From positions 1 through 53,617 of the forward strand of contig VXQP01000011.1 in assembly GCA_009838965.1 (NCBI GenBank): DNA of 53,617 nt, written 5' to 3'. A model generated the notes under the pieces. The model worked only from the letters and a program-made list of their open reading frames with translations. It had not been told where the DNA came from and ran no database searches. Source of the DNA: Chloroflexota bacterium. Its GTDB lineage: Bacteria > Chloroflexota > Dehalococcoidia > Lucifugimonadales > Australimonadaceae. The position numbers were made by a program, and so were the translations under genes. Below, one piece after another: positions 7,771-15,003 of this stretch (its first letter is position 1; each line of letters starts with the position of its first letter).

Positions 7771-8937
7771 TCAGGAGATGGCGTTGATGCCGGTCAGGTG
7801 ACGCCCCAGGATGAGCTGATGCATGTGCTGAGTGCCCTCGTAGGTGTGCACGGTCTCAAGGTTCATCGCGTGGCGCATCGGGGAGAGGTCGTCGGTGATG
7901 CCGGCCGCACCGAGCAGGTCGCGGCTGGTGCGCGCGATCTCCAGCGCCGCGAGAGTGTTGCTGTACTTCGCCATGCTGACGTGCGACCAGTGCAGCGTCC
8001 CCGCGGCCTTCAATCGCCCCAACTGCAACGCGAGCAGCTGCGCCTTCGAGAGCGACGTGGCCATGTCCGCGAGCTTCTGCTGCACGAGCTGGAACGACGC
8101 CAGGGGACGTCCGAACTGCTCTCGCTCCTTCGTGTATTCGATGGCGGTGTGCAGGCAGTCCGCAGCCGCCCCGCAGACGCCCCAGACAATGCTGTAGCGC
8201 GCTGCGTTGAGGCAAGCCAGCGCCGAACCCAGACCCCGCGTACCGGGGAGCAACGCATCCTCTCCCACGCGCACGTCTTCCAGGAAGAGCGCGCTGGTCA
8301 CGCTCATCCGCATGGAGAGTTTGTTGTGGACGTCCTCCCTCCGGACACCCGCCAGGGTCGTATCCACAAGGAAGCCTCGTATCGCGTCGCCCAGCTTCGC
8401 CCAGACCACCACGACATCGGCGATGCCGGCATTCGTGATCCACATCTTGCCGCCGTTGAGCGTGAATCCATCCGCGGTTTCGACAGCGTGCGTCTCCATC
8501 CCGGCTGGGTCAGAGCCGTGGTCGGCCTCGGTCAGTCCGAACGCGCCGAGGACGCGGCCTGCAGCCATGTCGGGCAGGTAACGCTCGCGTTGCTCCTCGG
8601 TGCCGAACTCATGGATGGCGGTCATCGCCAGAGACGACTGGACAGACGCGAAGGAGCGGTAGCCGGAGTCTGCGCGCTCCAGCTCCTGCATGACGAGGCC
8701 GTAGGCGACAGGGCCGAGTCCGGCGCAGCCGTAACCTTCCAGGTGGGCGCCGAAGAGGCCCAGTTCGCCCATGCGCGGGACGAGTTCCAGTGGGAACGTG
8801 CCTTCGCGGAAGTGCGGGACCACAGCGGGCAGCGCCTCCGCCTCGACGAAGTCGCGGACGGTGTCGCGCACCTGGCGCTCATCGTCGGTGAGTTGAGATT
8901 CGATATCCAGCAGGTCTATGCCGCGGTAGGGCTGCAT
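7771..8937 (-). CDS. gcdH: Acyl-CoA dehydrogenase, probably glutaryl-CoA dehydrogenase
   Basis: 388 residues, normal for the family. The FAD/acyl-CoA segment FGLTEADHGSDP is at 133-144. The catalytic base is Glu367 in TYEGTQ. The C-terminal HQLILGRHLTGINAI and the segment GYRSFASVQSSL (about 92-103) match the glutaryl-CoA dehydrogenase subgroup rather than short- or medium-chain enzymes. Glutaryl-CoA dehydrogenase oxidises and decarboxylates glutaryl-CoA to crotonyl-CoA in lysine, tryptophan and aromatic breakdown. A -10-like TAGAAT lies about 35 bases upstream. It heads the minus-strand group running to the dienelactone hydrolase. Confidence 0.85.
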   Translation of the reverse strand: MQPYRGIDLLDIESQLTDDERQVRDTVRDFVEAEALPAVVPHFREGTFPLELVPRMGELGLFGAHLEGYGCAGLGPVAYGLVMQELERADSGYRSFASVQSSLAMTAIHEFGTEEQRERYLPDMAAGRVLGAFGLTEADHGSDPAGMETHAVETADGFTLNGGKMWITNAGIADVVVVWAKLGDAIRGFLVDTTLAGVRREDVHNKLSMRMSVTSALFLEDVRVGEDALLPGTRGLGSALACLNAARYSIVWGVCGAAADCLHTAIEYTKEREQFGRPLASFQLVQQKLADMATSLSKAQLLALQLGRLKAAGTLHWSHVSMAKYSNTLAALEIARTSRDLLGAAGITDDLSPMRHAMNLETVHTYEGTQHMHQLILGRHLTGINAIS

Positions 8938-9017
8938 GAGGGCCTCGCGATCCAGTTTTAGAGGGTCATTCTAACAAGCAACGTGAACCGGCTCAGGGTG
9001 CCGCCATTCTCAAAAGA

Positions 9018-9046
9018 GAAGCCCCCCGGGTTCTCCGGAGGGCTTC
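9018..9046 (-). terminator. Rho-independent terminator of the secreted-protein array
   Basis: On the minus strand GAAGCCCTCCGG pairs with CCCGGGGGGCTTC across a short loop, followed by a TCTCTTTT run. It lies 27 bases beyond the stop of the last of three tandem secreted-protein genes and separates them from glutaryl-CoA dehydrogenase. Confidence 0.75.
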
Positions 9047-9072
9047 CAGGTTTCGCCTATGCCTCGTGTGGC

Positions 9073-9813
9073 TTACGAGGGGCAGTGGTCAGGAACGCCC
9101 TGGCCTCCCTTCAACCCCTCGATCTCCGCCGTCAACTCGACGATCTGCGCGTCGAACTGCGCCTCGAAAGCAGGGTAGAACGCGGTCGCCAGCGCCCAGG
9201 CCGCATCGGACACATTGACGGGCTTGTCGCCCAGACCCTCATCCCTGTCGGCTTGGACGAGCGCGAGGTCAGACTCCAAGCCGGCGATCTCCTCGGCCAG
9301 AGCGACGCGGTCGCTCAAGCGGCAGAAAGCCAACGGTGTGCTGGTGATGACATCGAACGTGCCGGGGTCGATGACACTGAGGGTACGCATGCGCTCCACG
9401 TTGCCGTCGCCGGGGCCTATGCCGGAGCGTTGGCGGGTGAAGCGGCCAAGCGTCCAGACACTTGTCCATGCGCCTTGGTCGTTGGCAACGAGGGTGTTGT
9501 TGGCACTCTTGTTGCTCACGTAGTTCGTGATGTCGGAAGGAGTGCCGGGGCCGTCGTTGATAAGGAGGATGACCTCCTGGCCGGGAGCGAAGCCCGCGCC
9601 CCAGATGCGAACCTGCACACGAGACGAGCGCGCGCCCAACTGGTGGTTGACGACCACGTCTCCTGTCACGACGCTCTCGACTCCGGAGATGTGCCCGTCG
9701 GCCGATGCCTTCGGAGAGAGGATGGCGTTCCCGGCTACCAAGCCGAGCAGCAGTCCCGCAGCGATAAGCGCCAGAACCATGGCCCGGGGGTGAGTTGCGA
9801 TTGCCTTAGTCAC
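9073..9813 (-). CDS. Secreted protein of the tandem three-member family (third copy), C-terminal extended
   Basis: 246 residues from a GTG at 9813 with AGGAGG upstream. Signal peptide: basic start, hydrophobic core about residues 12-30, likely cleavage after ASA before DGH. The mature part shares a layout with the two upstream genes: RIWGAGFAPGQEV (Ig/TIG-like strand-turn), a GAWTSVWTLGRFTR segment, LAFCRL, and a cysteine close to the end. Unlike its siblings it has about 60 extra residues, predicted as an alpha-helical coiled coil (LAEEIAGLESDLALVQAD and a second heptad stretch near 225-240), between the two conserved cysteines. Function unknown; extracytoplasmic location is well supported. 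Confidence 0.75.
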   Translation of the reverse strand: MTKAIATHPRAMVLALIAAGLLLGLVAGNAILSPKASADGHISGVESVVTGDVVVNHQLGARSSRVQVRIWGAGFAPGQEVILLINDGPGTPSDITNYVSNKSANNTLVANDQGAWTSVWTLGRFTRQRSGIGPGDGNVERMRTLSVIDPGTFDVITSTPLAFCRLSDRVALAEEIAGLESDLALVQADRDEGLGDKPVNVSDAAWALATAFYPAFEAQFDAQIVELTAEIEGLKGGQGVPDHCPS

Positions 9814-9837
9814 GATTACCTCCTGTGGACCTTACGC

Positions 9838-10413
9838 TTACGCCGAGCAGAAGTTGGGGACTTCCACGGGTTCCGCTTCAGGATCGTCATTCCGTGTCAG
9901 GTTGCAGAGCGCGATTGGTGCGCTGGCTAGGAAAGTGCCGCTGGTCTTTTCCACCGCCCACATGGTCGCCAGACGCTCTGCGCCAACGTTCTGGCGGGTG
10001 AAGCGTCCGAGGCGCCACTTGGTCGCGAAAGCACCGTCGTCGTTCACGATGAGCGGCCAGACGCTGCCCGCGCCGTCGCGGTAGCGGGCGGGGTCACAGT
10101 TGCCCTCGTCATCCCAGCGGCAGGCACTGATGATGTAGAGCGCACCCTGGAAGTCCGCCACCATGAGTTCCACTTCGATACCCGGGGTGAAACCGGAGCC
10201 GCGGATCCAGACTTCTTCTCCCGAACGGCTCGCGCCCGGTTCGAAGTTGACCTCGGTGTGCGAGAGCACGATGCCTTCGGTTCCCGTGGCATGCCCGTCG
10301 GCGCGCGCACCCTGGTATGCCGAGAGCGCGATAGCGAGCGCCAAGCCAGCGATGAGACCGGCAGCGATCAAGATGGTCGCTGACCGTTTCGTTACTATGG
10401 TCGTACCTGTCAC
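9838..10413 (-). CDS. Secreted protein of the tandem three-member family (second copy)
   Basis: 191 residues from a GTG at 10413 preceded by AGGAGGACTCA. The signal peptide has a hydrophobic core about residues 12-30, and the mature start would be DGHATGTEG after ARA. Conserved blocks shared with its neighbours: WIRGSGFTPGIEVELMVAD, then GAFATKWRLGRFTR, then APIALCNL, with a final cysteine three residues from the end. A short insertion holds one extra cysteine pair (ACRWDDEGNCDP). The GSGFxPG turn is typical of Ig-like extracellular domains. No enzyme motif is visible. It lies 40 bases from the first copy and 24 bases from the third, so all three are one transcript. Confidence 0.75.
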   Translation of the reverse strand: MTGTTIVTKRSATILIAAGLIAGLALAIALSAYQGARADGHATGTEGIVLSHTEVNFEPGASRSGEEVWIRGSGFTPGIEVELMVADFQGALYIISACRWDDEGNCDPARYRDGAGSVWPLIVNDDGAFATKWRLGRFTRQNVGAERLATMWAVEKTSGTFLASAPIALCNLTRNDDPEAEPVEVPNFCSA

Positions 10414-10453
10414 TGAGTCCTCCTGCTCAACGAGTCTTCAAGGGGCTGGGGGG

Positions 10454-10966
10454 TTACGCCGAGCAGTGGCTCGGGACTTCGGCATCTTCGGCGCGGCCGC
10501 TGAGGTTGCAGAGCGCCAGAGGAGCAGTCGCCAGTTCGTCGAACGAGCCCGCGTCCACTGCCCTGACCGACTGCATGCCCTCGCCGCCGACACCGGTGCG
10601 GGTGAAGCGACCGAAGGTCCATTCGAACCCGAACGCGCCGTCGTCGTTGGCGACCACATCGACGCCCGAGAGAGCGCCAACGTCCGTGGCAACGCCACGC
10701 TGGTCGGCAATCAGGACGAGGACGCTCTGACTGGGGTTGAAGCCGGACCCGTAGATCCACACCGCAGTGCGAGAACTGCGCGTTCCAGGAACGAAGTCGG
10801 CCTCATTCGGCGTGACCACGAGCGTCTCCCCGCCGGTGGCGTGACCGTCGGCGCGCGCGCCTTCATTCGTGGAGAGCGCCGCCGCGAGGGCGAGTCCCAC
10901 CAGAGCGGCAGCGGCCAATGTAACCAATGCGAACCGCGGCGACAGTAGTGAATACGTTCGAGTCAC
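10454..10966 (-). CDS. Secreted protein of the tandem three-member family (first copy)
   Basis: 170 residues from a GTG at 10966 with GAAGGAGG upstream. Signal peptide core about residues 14-32; predicted cleavage ARA before DGHATGGE. The body carries the shared blocks WIYGSGFNPSQSVLVLIAD, GAFGFEWTFGRFTR and APLALCNL, and ends SHCSA. It is the shortest and simplest version of the family and is closest to the promoter at 11034-11061. The two late cysteines conserved in all three copies could form a disulfide. I do not recognise a named family; an Ig/TIG-like fold is inferred from the GSGFxP turn only. Confidence 0.75.
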   Translation of the reverse strand: MTRTYSLLSPRFALVTLAAAALVGLALAAALSTNEGARADGHATGGETLVVTPNEADFVPGTRSSRTAVWIYGSGFNPSQSVLVLIADQRGVATDVGALSGVDVVANDDGAFGFEWTFGRFTRTGVGGEGMQSVRAVDAGSFDELATAPLALCNLSGRAEDAEVPSHCSA

Positions 10967-11033
10967 GGCTTTCCTCCTTCAACCCGATGCTCACGGCCAG
11001 ACAACTCGTGTGTGCCGCGAGTGCGGCGCAGAG

Positions 11034-11061
11034 GCTATAAGGGTTTGCCGCTGCGTGTCAA
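11034..11061 (-). promoter_or_regulatory. Strong sigma-70-type promoter for the secreted-protein array
   Basis: On the minus strand: TTGACA (11061-11056), a 16-base spacer, then TATAGC (11039-11034). The -35 is perfect. It lies 67 bases before the GTG of the first array gene and after the stop of the MDR gene at 11112, so the array is probably transcribed independently. Confidence 0.65.
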
Positions 11062-11111
11062 GCGTTAGGGAATCATACCCCAAAACAGCAATTTATGGAA
11101 TGCACGGCACA

Positions 11112-12089
11112 CTACATCGTGAGGGAAACCTTGAGTGCGCCGCCGCTGGGCTCGTGCGCCAGTTCGAAGGCGTCGCCCACCCGTTCCAGAGCCAGGGTGT
11201 GCGTCACGTACGGAGACATATCGATCTCCCCTTCGGCGATGAGCCGAAGGGCCTGCCTGAACGACACGAGGCCCGGTTCGTCCTGGGCGCCGAATATCGT
11301 GCGTACATCGAGCCGTTTGAGGAAATAGGTGCCCAGATCAAAGGGCACGGGGTCGAAACCGGTCGGCAGGCCGAAGACGTGCACGTGCCCTTCCGCTTTC
11401 GCCATGCGCACGGCCTGGTCCAGGGTCTCGTGGCCGCCCACCGCGTCCACGATCACCTCGGCGCCCTGCCCATCCGTGAGTTCTAGCACGGCGTCCACCG
11501 CAGCGTCGCCGGTCACGTCCAGCGCCTCGTCGGCGCCGAGCGCCACGCCTGCTGCGCGCCGGTCGTCGTTCGGTTCGATGGTGATGATCCGCTCGGCCCC
11601 GAGGCGGCGCAGATAGAAGTCGTGGAAGAGGCCGGCGCTCCCCTGCCCGATGACCACAGCTGTCTTGCCTGCCATCTCAGGCAGTTTTTGCGCTGCGAAA
11701 ATGACGGTGCCCAACTGCTGGGCCATCATCAATTCGGCAAGGGGACGCCCCTCTGGCAGTTCGATGATGAAGTGCGGCGAGACTGCTTGGTACTCGGCAA
11801 AGTTCCGAGCTTCCCAGATGTTCGGAACGGTGAGGACGAGCGCACCCTCCCGCAAGCCGGTCTCGCCGGGGTCGACGATAGTGCCTACCCCTTCATGCCC
11901 GGGCTCCCCGGGCTCCATGGGGTACGTGTTGCGTGGCCAGCCGTGGTAGACGTAGTGCAGGTCCGTTCCGCAGATGGACGCCATGTGCATCTGCACGAGC
12001 GCCTTCTGACCGTCCGGCCCCGGCATGGGCACCTCGTCGCAGACGATATCCCGCAGTCCTCTGAGGATGGCGGCTTTCATCATGGGCAT
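11112..12089 (-). CDS. Zinc-type MDR dehydrogenase lacking the structural-zinc lobe
   Basis: 325 residues from the ATG at 12089; an ATG at 12110 with AGGGAG further upstream is an alternative. Catalytic zinc ligands are present as Cys40 in SICGTD and His65-Glu66 in PGHEGVG. The cofactor-binding segment is VIGQGSAGLFHDFYLRR. The four-cysteine structural zinc loop present in the paralogous dehydrogenase at 31649 is absent here. The family oxidises alcohols or polyols with NAD(P). It is divergent from the glutaredoxin-like gene, with under 100 bases between the two starts. The substrate cannot be told. Confidence 0.8.
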   Translation of the reverse strand: MPMMKAAILRGLRDIVCDEVPMPGPDGQKALVQMHMASICGTDLHYVYHGWPRNTYPMEPGEPGHEGVGTIVDPGETGLREGALVLTVPNIWEARNFAEYQAVSPHFIIELPEGRPLAELMMAQQLGTVIFAAQKLPEMAGKTAVVIGQGSAGLFHDFYLRRLGAERIITIEPNDDRRAAGVALGADEALDVTGDAAVDAVLELTDGQGAEVIVDAVGGHETLDQAVRMAKAEGHVHVFGLPTGFDPVPFDLGTYFLKRLDVRTIFGAQDEPGLVSFRQALRLIAEGEIDMSPYVTHTLALERVGDAFELAHEPSGGALKVSLTM

Positions 12090-12164
12090 GGTTGCGGCTC
12101 CCGCACGCATCGTTGGATGGCTCCCTAGCCTACCAGCCCGTGCGCTGGTATGATGAAGGGCACG

Positions 12165-12389
12165 ATGGTCAGTGCCCCCGAACTCATCGTCTACACCCGC
12201 CCCGACTGCACGTATTCGGATGCGCTGCTCCACGACCTCAAAAAGGACGGGGTGGAGTACCGGGAGATCGACCTGGAGGAGCATCCCGAACTCATCGAGG
12301 AGTTGGAGCGGCTGACCGGCGGAGAGCGGGTGACCCCGGTGATGGTCGAGGGAAGCCTCGTCATCGTGGGTTATCATGGGATCGGTTGA
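12165..12389 (+). CDS. Glutaredoxin-like monothiol protein
   Basis: 74 residues from the ATG at 12165 (an ATG at 12150 would add five residues but overlaps a TATGAT -10-like box at 12149-12154). The thioredoxin-fold start LIVYTRPDCTYSDALL carries C-T-Y-S at the active site, i.e. a single catalytic cysteine in place of CPYC. YREIDLEEHPE and the cis-proline region VTPVMVEG are typical of short bacterial glutaredoxin-like proteins. It probably acts in thiol redox or iron-sulfur chemistry in the cytoplasm. If the -10 box is real the mRNA has almost no leader. Confidence 0.75.
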   Translation: MVSAPELIVYTRPDCTYSDALLHDLKKDGVEYREIDLEEHPELIEELERLTGGERVTPVMVEGSLVIVGYHGIG

Positions 12390-12400
12390 GCGTTCTGACC

Positions 12401-12419
12401 GCCCCGGTGTAGCCGGGGC
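12401..12419 (+). terminator. GC-rich stem-loop between glutaredoxin-like gene and tRNA-Asp
   Basis: GCCCCGG (12401-12407), five-base loop, CCGGGGC (12413-12419). It lies 12 bases after the glutaredoxin-like stop. No U-tract follows, so it could be a weak terminator or an RNA-processing signal just ahead of the tRNA at 12430. Confidence 0.4.
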
Positions 12420-12429
12420 AAGCTACCGC

Positions 12430-12508
12430 GGCCCGGTGGTGTAGCTTGGTTTAACACACCGCCCTGTCAAGGCGGAGATCGCCGGTTCAAATCCGGTCCG
12501 GGTCGCCA
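12430..12508 (+). tRNA. tRNA-Asp (GTC)
   Basis: Full cloverleaf: acceptor GGCCCGG/CCGGGTC, D-arm with GGTTTAA loop, anticodon stem CCGCC/GGCGG around loop CTGTCAA (anticodon GTC), T-arm GCCGG-TTCAAAT-CCGGT, discriminator G and encoded CCA. Confidence 0.95.
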
Positions 12509-12523
12509 GCAGCGGCAGCAAAT

Positions 12524-12554
12524 GAAGCCCCCGCGCGCAATGCGTGGGGGCTTC
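12524..12554 (+). terminator. Strong stem-loop after tRNA-Asp
   Basis: GAAGCCCCCGCGC pairs with GCGTGGGGGCTTC around a short loop. It ends the tRNA-Asp unit. Read on the other strand it lies 60 bases past the peroxiredoxin stop, so it may serve both directions. The downstream U-tract is poor. Confidence 0.65.
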
Positions 12555-12613
12555 GTCTGTCATGCAGGGGCGGAGCCGCAGCTCACCGTGACTAGGGGCG
12601 CAGCGTACAGGCT

Positions 12614-13273
12614 TTACTGGCTGGGGTCCTTCACCTTGCGAAGGTAGGGCTTCACCGTCTCCCAACCGTCCGGGAAGAGTTCCTTGGCAGCCTCATTGTC
12701 GATAGCTGGCAGGATGATGACGTCCTCGCCCTTGTTCCAGTTCGCGGGGGTCGCCACCTTGTGGCCGGCGGTGAGCTGGCAGGAGTCCAGAACCCGCAGC
12801 AACTCGTCGAAGTTGCGTCCGGTGCTCATGGGGTACGTCAGGCTCATCTTTATCTTCTTGTCCGGGCCGACGAGAAAGACCGTACGCACGGTCTGGTTGG
12901 TTGCCGCGGTGCGGCTGTCCGAGGGCTCCTCCTCGGCGGGGAGCATGTCGTACAGCTTGGCGACGTTCAGTTGATCGTCGGCGATGATGGGGAAGTTGAG
13001 GGCAGTGCCGCCGATCTCCTCGATGTCGGATGCCCAGCGCTGGTGGTCCTCGACCTTGTCGACGCTGAGGCCGATCACCTTGCAGTTGCGCTTTGCAAAC
13101 TCGTCGTTGAGGCTGGCGACGTAGCCGAGCTCGGTCGCGCAGACGGGGGTGAAGTCCTTGGGATGGGAGAAGAGGACCGCCCAGCCGTCGCCGACCCACT
13201 CGTGGAAGTTAACGGTGCCGTCGCTGGTGTCGGCCGTGAAGTCAGGGGCGGTGTCGTTGATGCGTAGCGCCAT
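12614..13273 (-). CDS. Peroxiredoxin, 1-Cys Prx6 type
   Basis: 219 residues from the ATG at 13273, preceded by GAAGGAG. The peroxidatic cysteine sits in SHPKDFTPVCATELGYV (about residue 47), the PxxxTxxC motif of peroxiredoxins. The length, the LNFPIIAD segment and the long C-terminal part (LDSCQLTAGHKVATPANW) match the Prx6 group, which reduces hydrogen peroxide and organic peroxides. The gene starts 148 bases downstream of tRNA-Asn on the same strand, with a strong hairpin between, so read-through from the tRNA promoter is possible. Confidence 0.9.
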   Translation of the reverse strand: MALRINDTAPDFTADTSDGTVNFHEWVGDGWAVLFSHPKDFTPVCATELGYVASLNDEFAKRNCKVIGLSVDKVEDHQRWASDIEEIGGTALNFPIIADDQLNVAKLYDMLPAEEEPSDSRTAATNQTVRTVFLVGPDKKIKMSLTYPMSTGRNFDELLRVLDSCQLTAGHKVATPANWNKGEDVIILPAIDNEAAKELFPDGWETVKPYLRKVKDPSQ

Positions 13274-13296
13274 GATGTGTATCTCCTTCGTGTTTA

Positions 13297-13320
13297 CCCG
13301 CGGTGGTCCGCCACCACGGG
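13297..13320 (-). promoter_or_regulatory. GC-rich hairpin in the peroxiredoxin leader
   Basis: On the minus strand CCCGTGGTGG pairs with CCACCGCGGG (one wobble pair) around the tetraloop CGGA. It ends about 12 bases before the GAAGGAG ribosome site of peroxiredoxin and lies 102 bases after tRNA-Asn. It could terminate or attenuate transcripts from the tRNA, or protect a processed mRNA end. Confidence 0.5.
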
Positions 13321-13421
13321 GCTTAAATCTCTCTCGTGGTTGCGTTCTCGATCCTCGCCGCCGGGCTTCAACATAAGCACATTCTGTTTCACCTTCCTTA
13401 TTGCAGAATCCCATTGCGTTC

Positions 13422-13497
13422 TGGCTCCCGCGGTAGGACTCGAACCTACGACCAATCGGTTAACAGCCGACCGCTCTACCAACTGAGCTACGCGGGA
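13422..13497 (-). tRNA. tRNA-Asn (GTT)
   Basis: Acceptor TCCCGCG/CGCGGGA, D-arm GCTCAGTTGGTAGAGC, anticodon loop CTGTTAA-type with anticodon GTT, T-arm GTAGG-TTCGAGT-CCTAC, discriminator G, encoded CCA. Confidence 0.95.
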
Positions 13498-13508
13498 ACG
13501 CGAAAACC

Positions 13509-13535
13509 ATTGTAGCAAACGGCTGGAGGACGCAA
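13509..13535 (-). promoter_or_regulatory. Probable promoter of tRNA-Asn
   Basis: On the minus strand: TTGCGT (13535-13530), a 15-base spacer, and TACAAT (13514-13509), ending 12 bases before the mature 5' end of the tRNA. The -10 is good and the spacing is short. Confidence 0.45.
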
Positions 13536-13627
13536 GCGGGCGAGGTCTTCACACCCTGCGATTCAGGCTGCGTGTGCTATAGTAGTGAGCGTCGCACCGC
13601 CGCCGTTGGCGGCAGGGGGCGCATCGT

Positions 13628-13703
<76 letters not shown>

Positions 13704-13766
13704 CTCCGCGCCTTGGTGTCCTCATCGGATAGAACAGCGGCGCAAGCTACCCACTGCGATGCCTTC

Positions 13767-14765
13767 ATGAGATTCGGCTTATTCCTCGGCACCGAATACC
13801 CGGCACGCCGCTCAATGGTGGCGAGGGTCGACTCGCTCATCGAGCAGGTGCGGCTGGCACGTGACCTGAGATTCGATTGCGCGCTGGCCGGTCAGCACTA
13901 CCTCAGCTACCCCGTTCAGATACTGCAACCCACACCGCTGCTGGGCCGCCTCGCCGCAGAGGCCGGGGACATGCGGCTGGGGACGGGCATCGTTCTGCTG
14001 CCGCTCCAGCACCCGGTGGACATGGCCGAACAGGTCGCTACGCTCGACCAGATTACCGGGGGCAGGTTCATCTTCGGCACTGGTCTGGGTTACGAGAGGG
14101 AGGAATTCGAGGCGTTCGGCCTCGAAGTATCTGACCGCGTCGGGAGGTTCGAGGAGTCGCTCGCCCTTATGAAGCGCCTGTGGACCGAGGACGAAGTGCA
14201 TTTCGAAGGAGAGCACTTCACCCTGCACACCCGGCCATCCTCATGGCCGTTGCAGAAACCGTACCCGCCGGTTTGGATAGCGGCCAACGGGCACGGGCCC
14301 GTCAGGCGCGCGGCGCGCCTTGGCGATGTCTGGTTCGCCAACCCCCACGCCCGGTTCTCGACGCTCGCCGAGCAGATGGACATCTATGAGGCCGCACTCG
14401 CCGAATACGGGACTGACCGCCCTGGAGACGTAGTGGTCAGCCGGGAGGTGTTCGTGGCAGAGTCGAGCGCAGAAGCGGTACGCGTTGCGCGGCCTGCTCT
14501 CCACGAGCGGTACAGGGTGTACTCCGTACAGGGTCAGGATGAGCAGCTCCCACCAGGCGACCGTTTCGAGAGCGAGTTCGATGCTCTGGCCGCCGACCGC
14601 TTCGTGCTCGGCGACCCGCAGCAGTGCATCGAGGAGATCAGGCGGTACGAGGAGCTCGGTTTCAACCTGTTCATCATCGATTACCACTGGCTCGACCTCG
14701 ACGACGCCACGGCGCTCAACACCCTGCGCCTCTTCGGCGAACGCGTGATGCCGGCGTTCCGTTAG
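13767..14765 (+). CDS. LLM-class flavin-dependent oxidoreductase (luciferase-like)
   Basis: 332 residues from the ATG at 13767; the frame stays open upstream into tRNA-Ala, but that part is not coding. The luciferase-like TIM-barrel pattern is clear: RFGLFLGTEYP at the start, a LGTGIVLLPLQHPVDMAEQVATLD stretch (about 71-93), GGRFIFGTGLGYEREEFEAFG, and KPYPPVWIAANG. These residues bind FMN or F420 and the substrate ring. The C-terminal QCIEEIRRYEELGFN is typical. Members oxidise alkanes, sulfonates or aromatic compounds with a reduced flavin from a partner. Which cofactor is used cannot be decided here; a deazaflavin-type protein elsewhere in the window makes F420 possible. Confidence 0.85.
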   Translation: MRFGLFLGTEYPARRSMVARVDSLIEQVRLARDLRFDCALAGQHYLSYPVQILQPTPLLGRLAAEAGDMRLGTGIVLLPLQHPVDMAEQVATLDQITGGRFIFGTGLGYEREEFEAFGLEVSDRVGRFEESLALMKRLWTEDEVHFEGEHFTLHTRPSSWPLQKPYPPVWIAANGHGPVRRAARLGDVWFANPHARFSTLAEQMDIYEAALAEYGTDRPGDVVVSREVFVAESSAEAVRVARPALHERYRVYSVQGQDEQLPPGDRFESEFDALAADRFVLGDPQQCIEEIRRYEELGFNLFIIDYHWLDLDDATALNTLRLFGERVMPAFR

Positions 14766-15003
14766 CGGCAGAGGATCGGGCCGCAGATAGATTCCTCAAC
14801 GATCATTACTTGGTCGCCCCGCCAGCCGTTCATTACAGCACATGCTCCACATGGCAGTGAGAACGAGTCTCAAGAGATTCACACTCCCCGGAATGCCTTG
14901 CGGCTTGAGTTTCGAGTGGGAGATACTGCCCCCAACTGGTCCATCTGGACATACGCAGGATGGAGAGACCGTAGGTCTATTGCATCTTCGAAAGGAGAGT
15001 GCC

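Noticed and set aside
9073-10966. Neocarzinostatin-like or known adhesin identity for the secreted trio
   Set aside because: The Ig-like turn alone is too general; no conserved chromophore pocket, sortase motif or repeat domain was visible.
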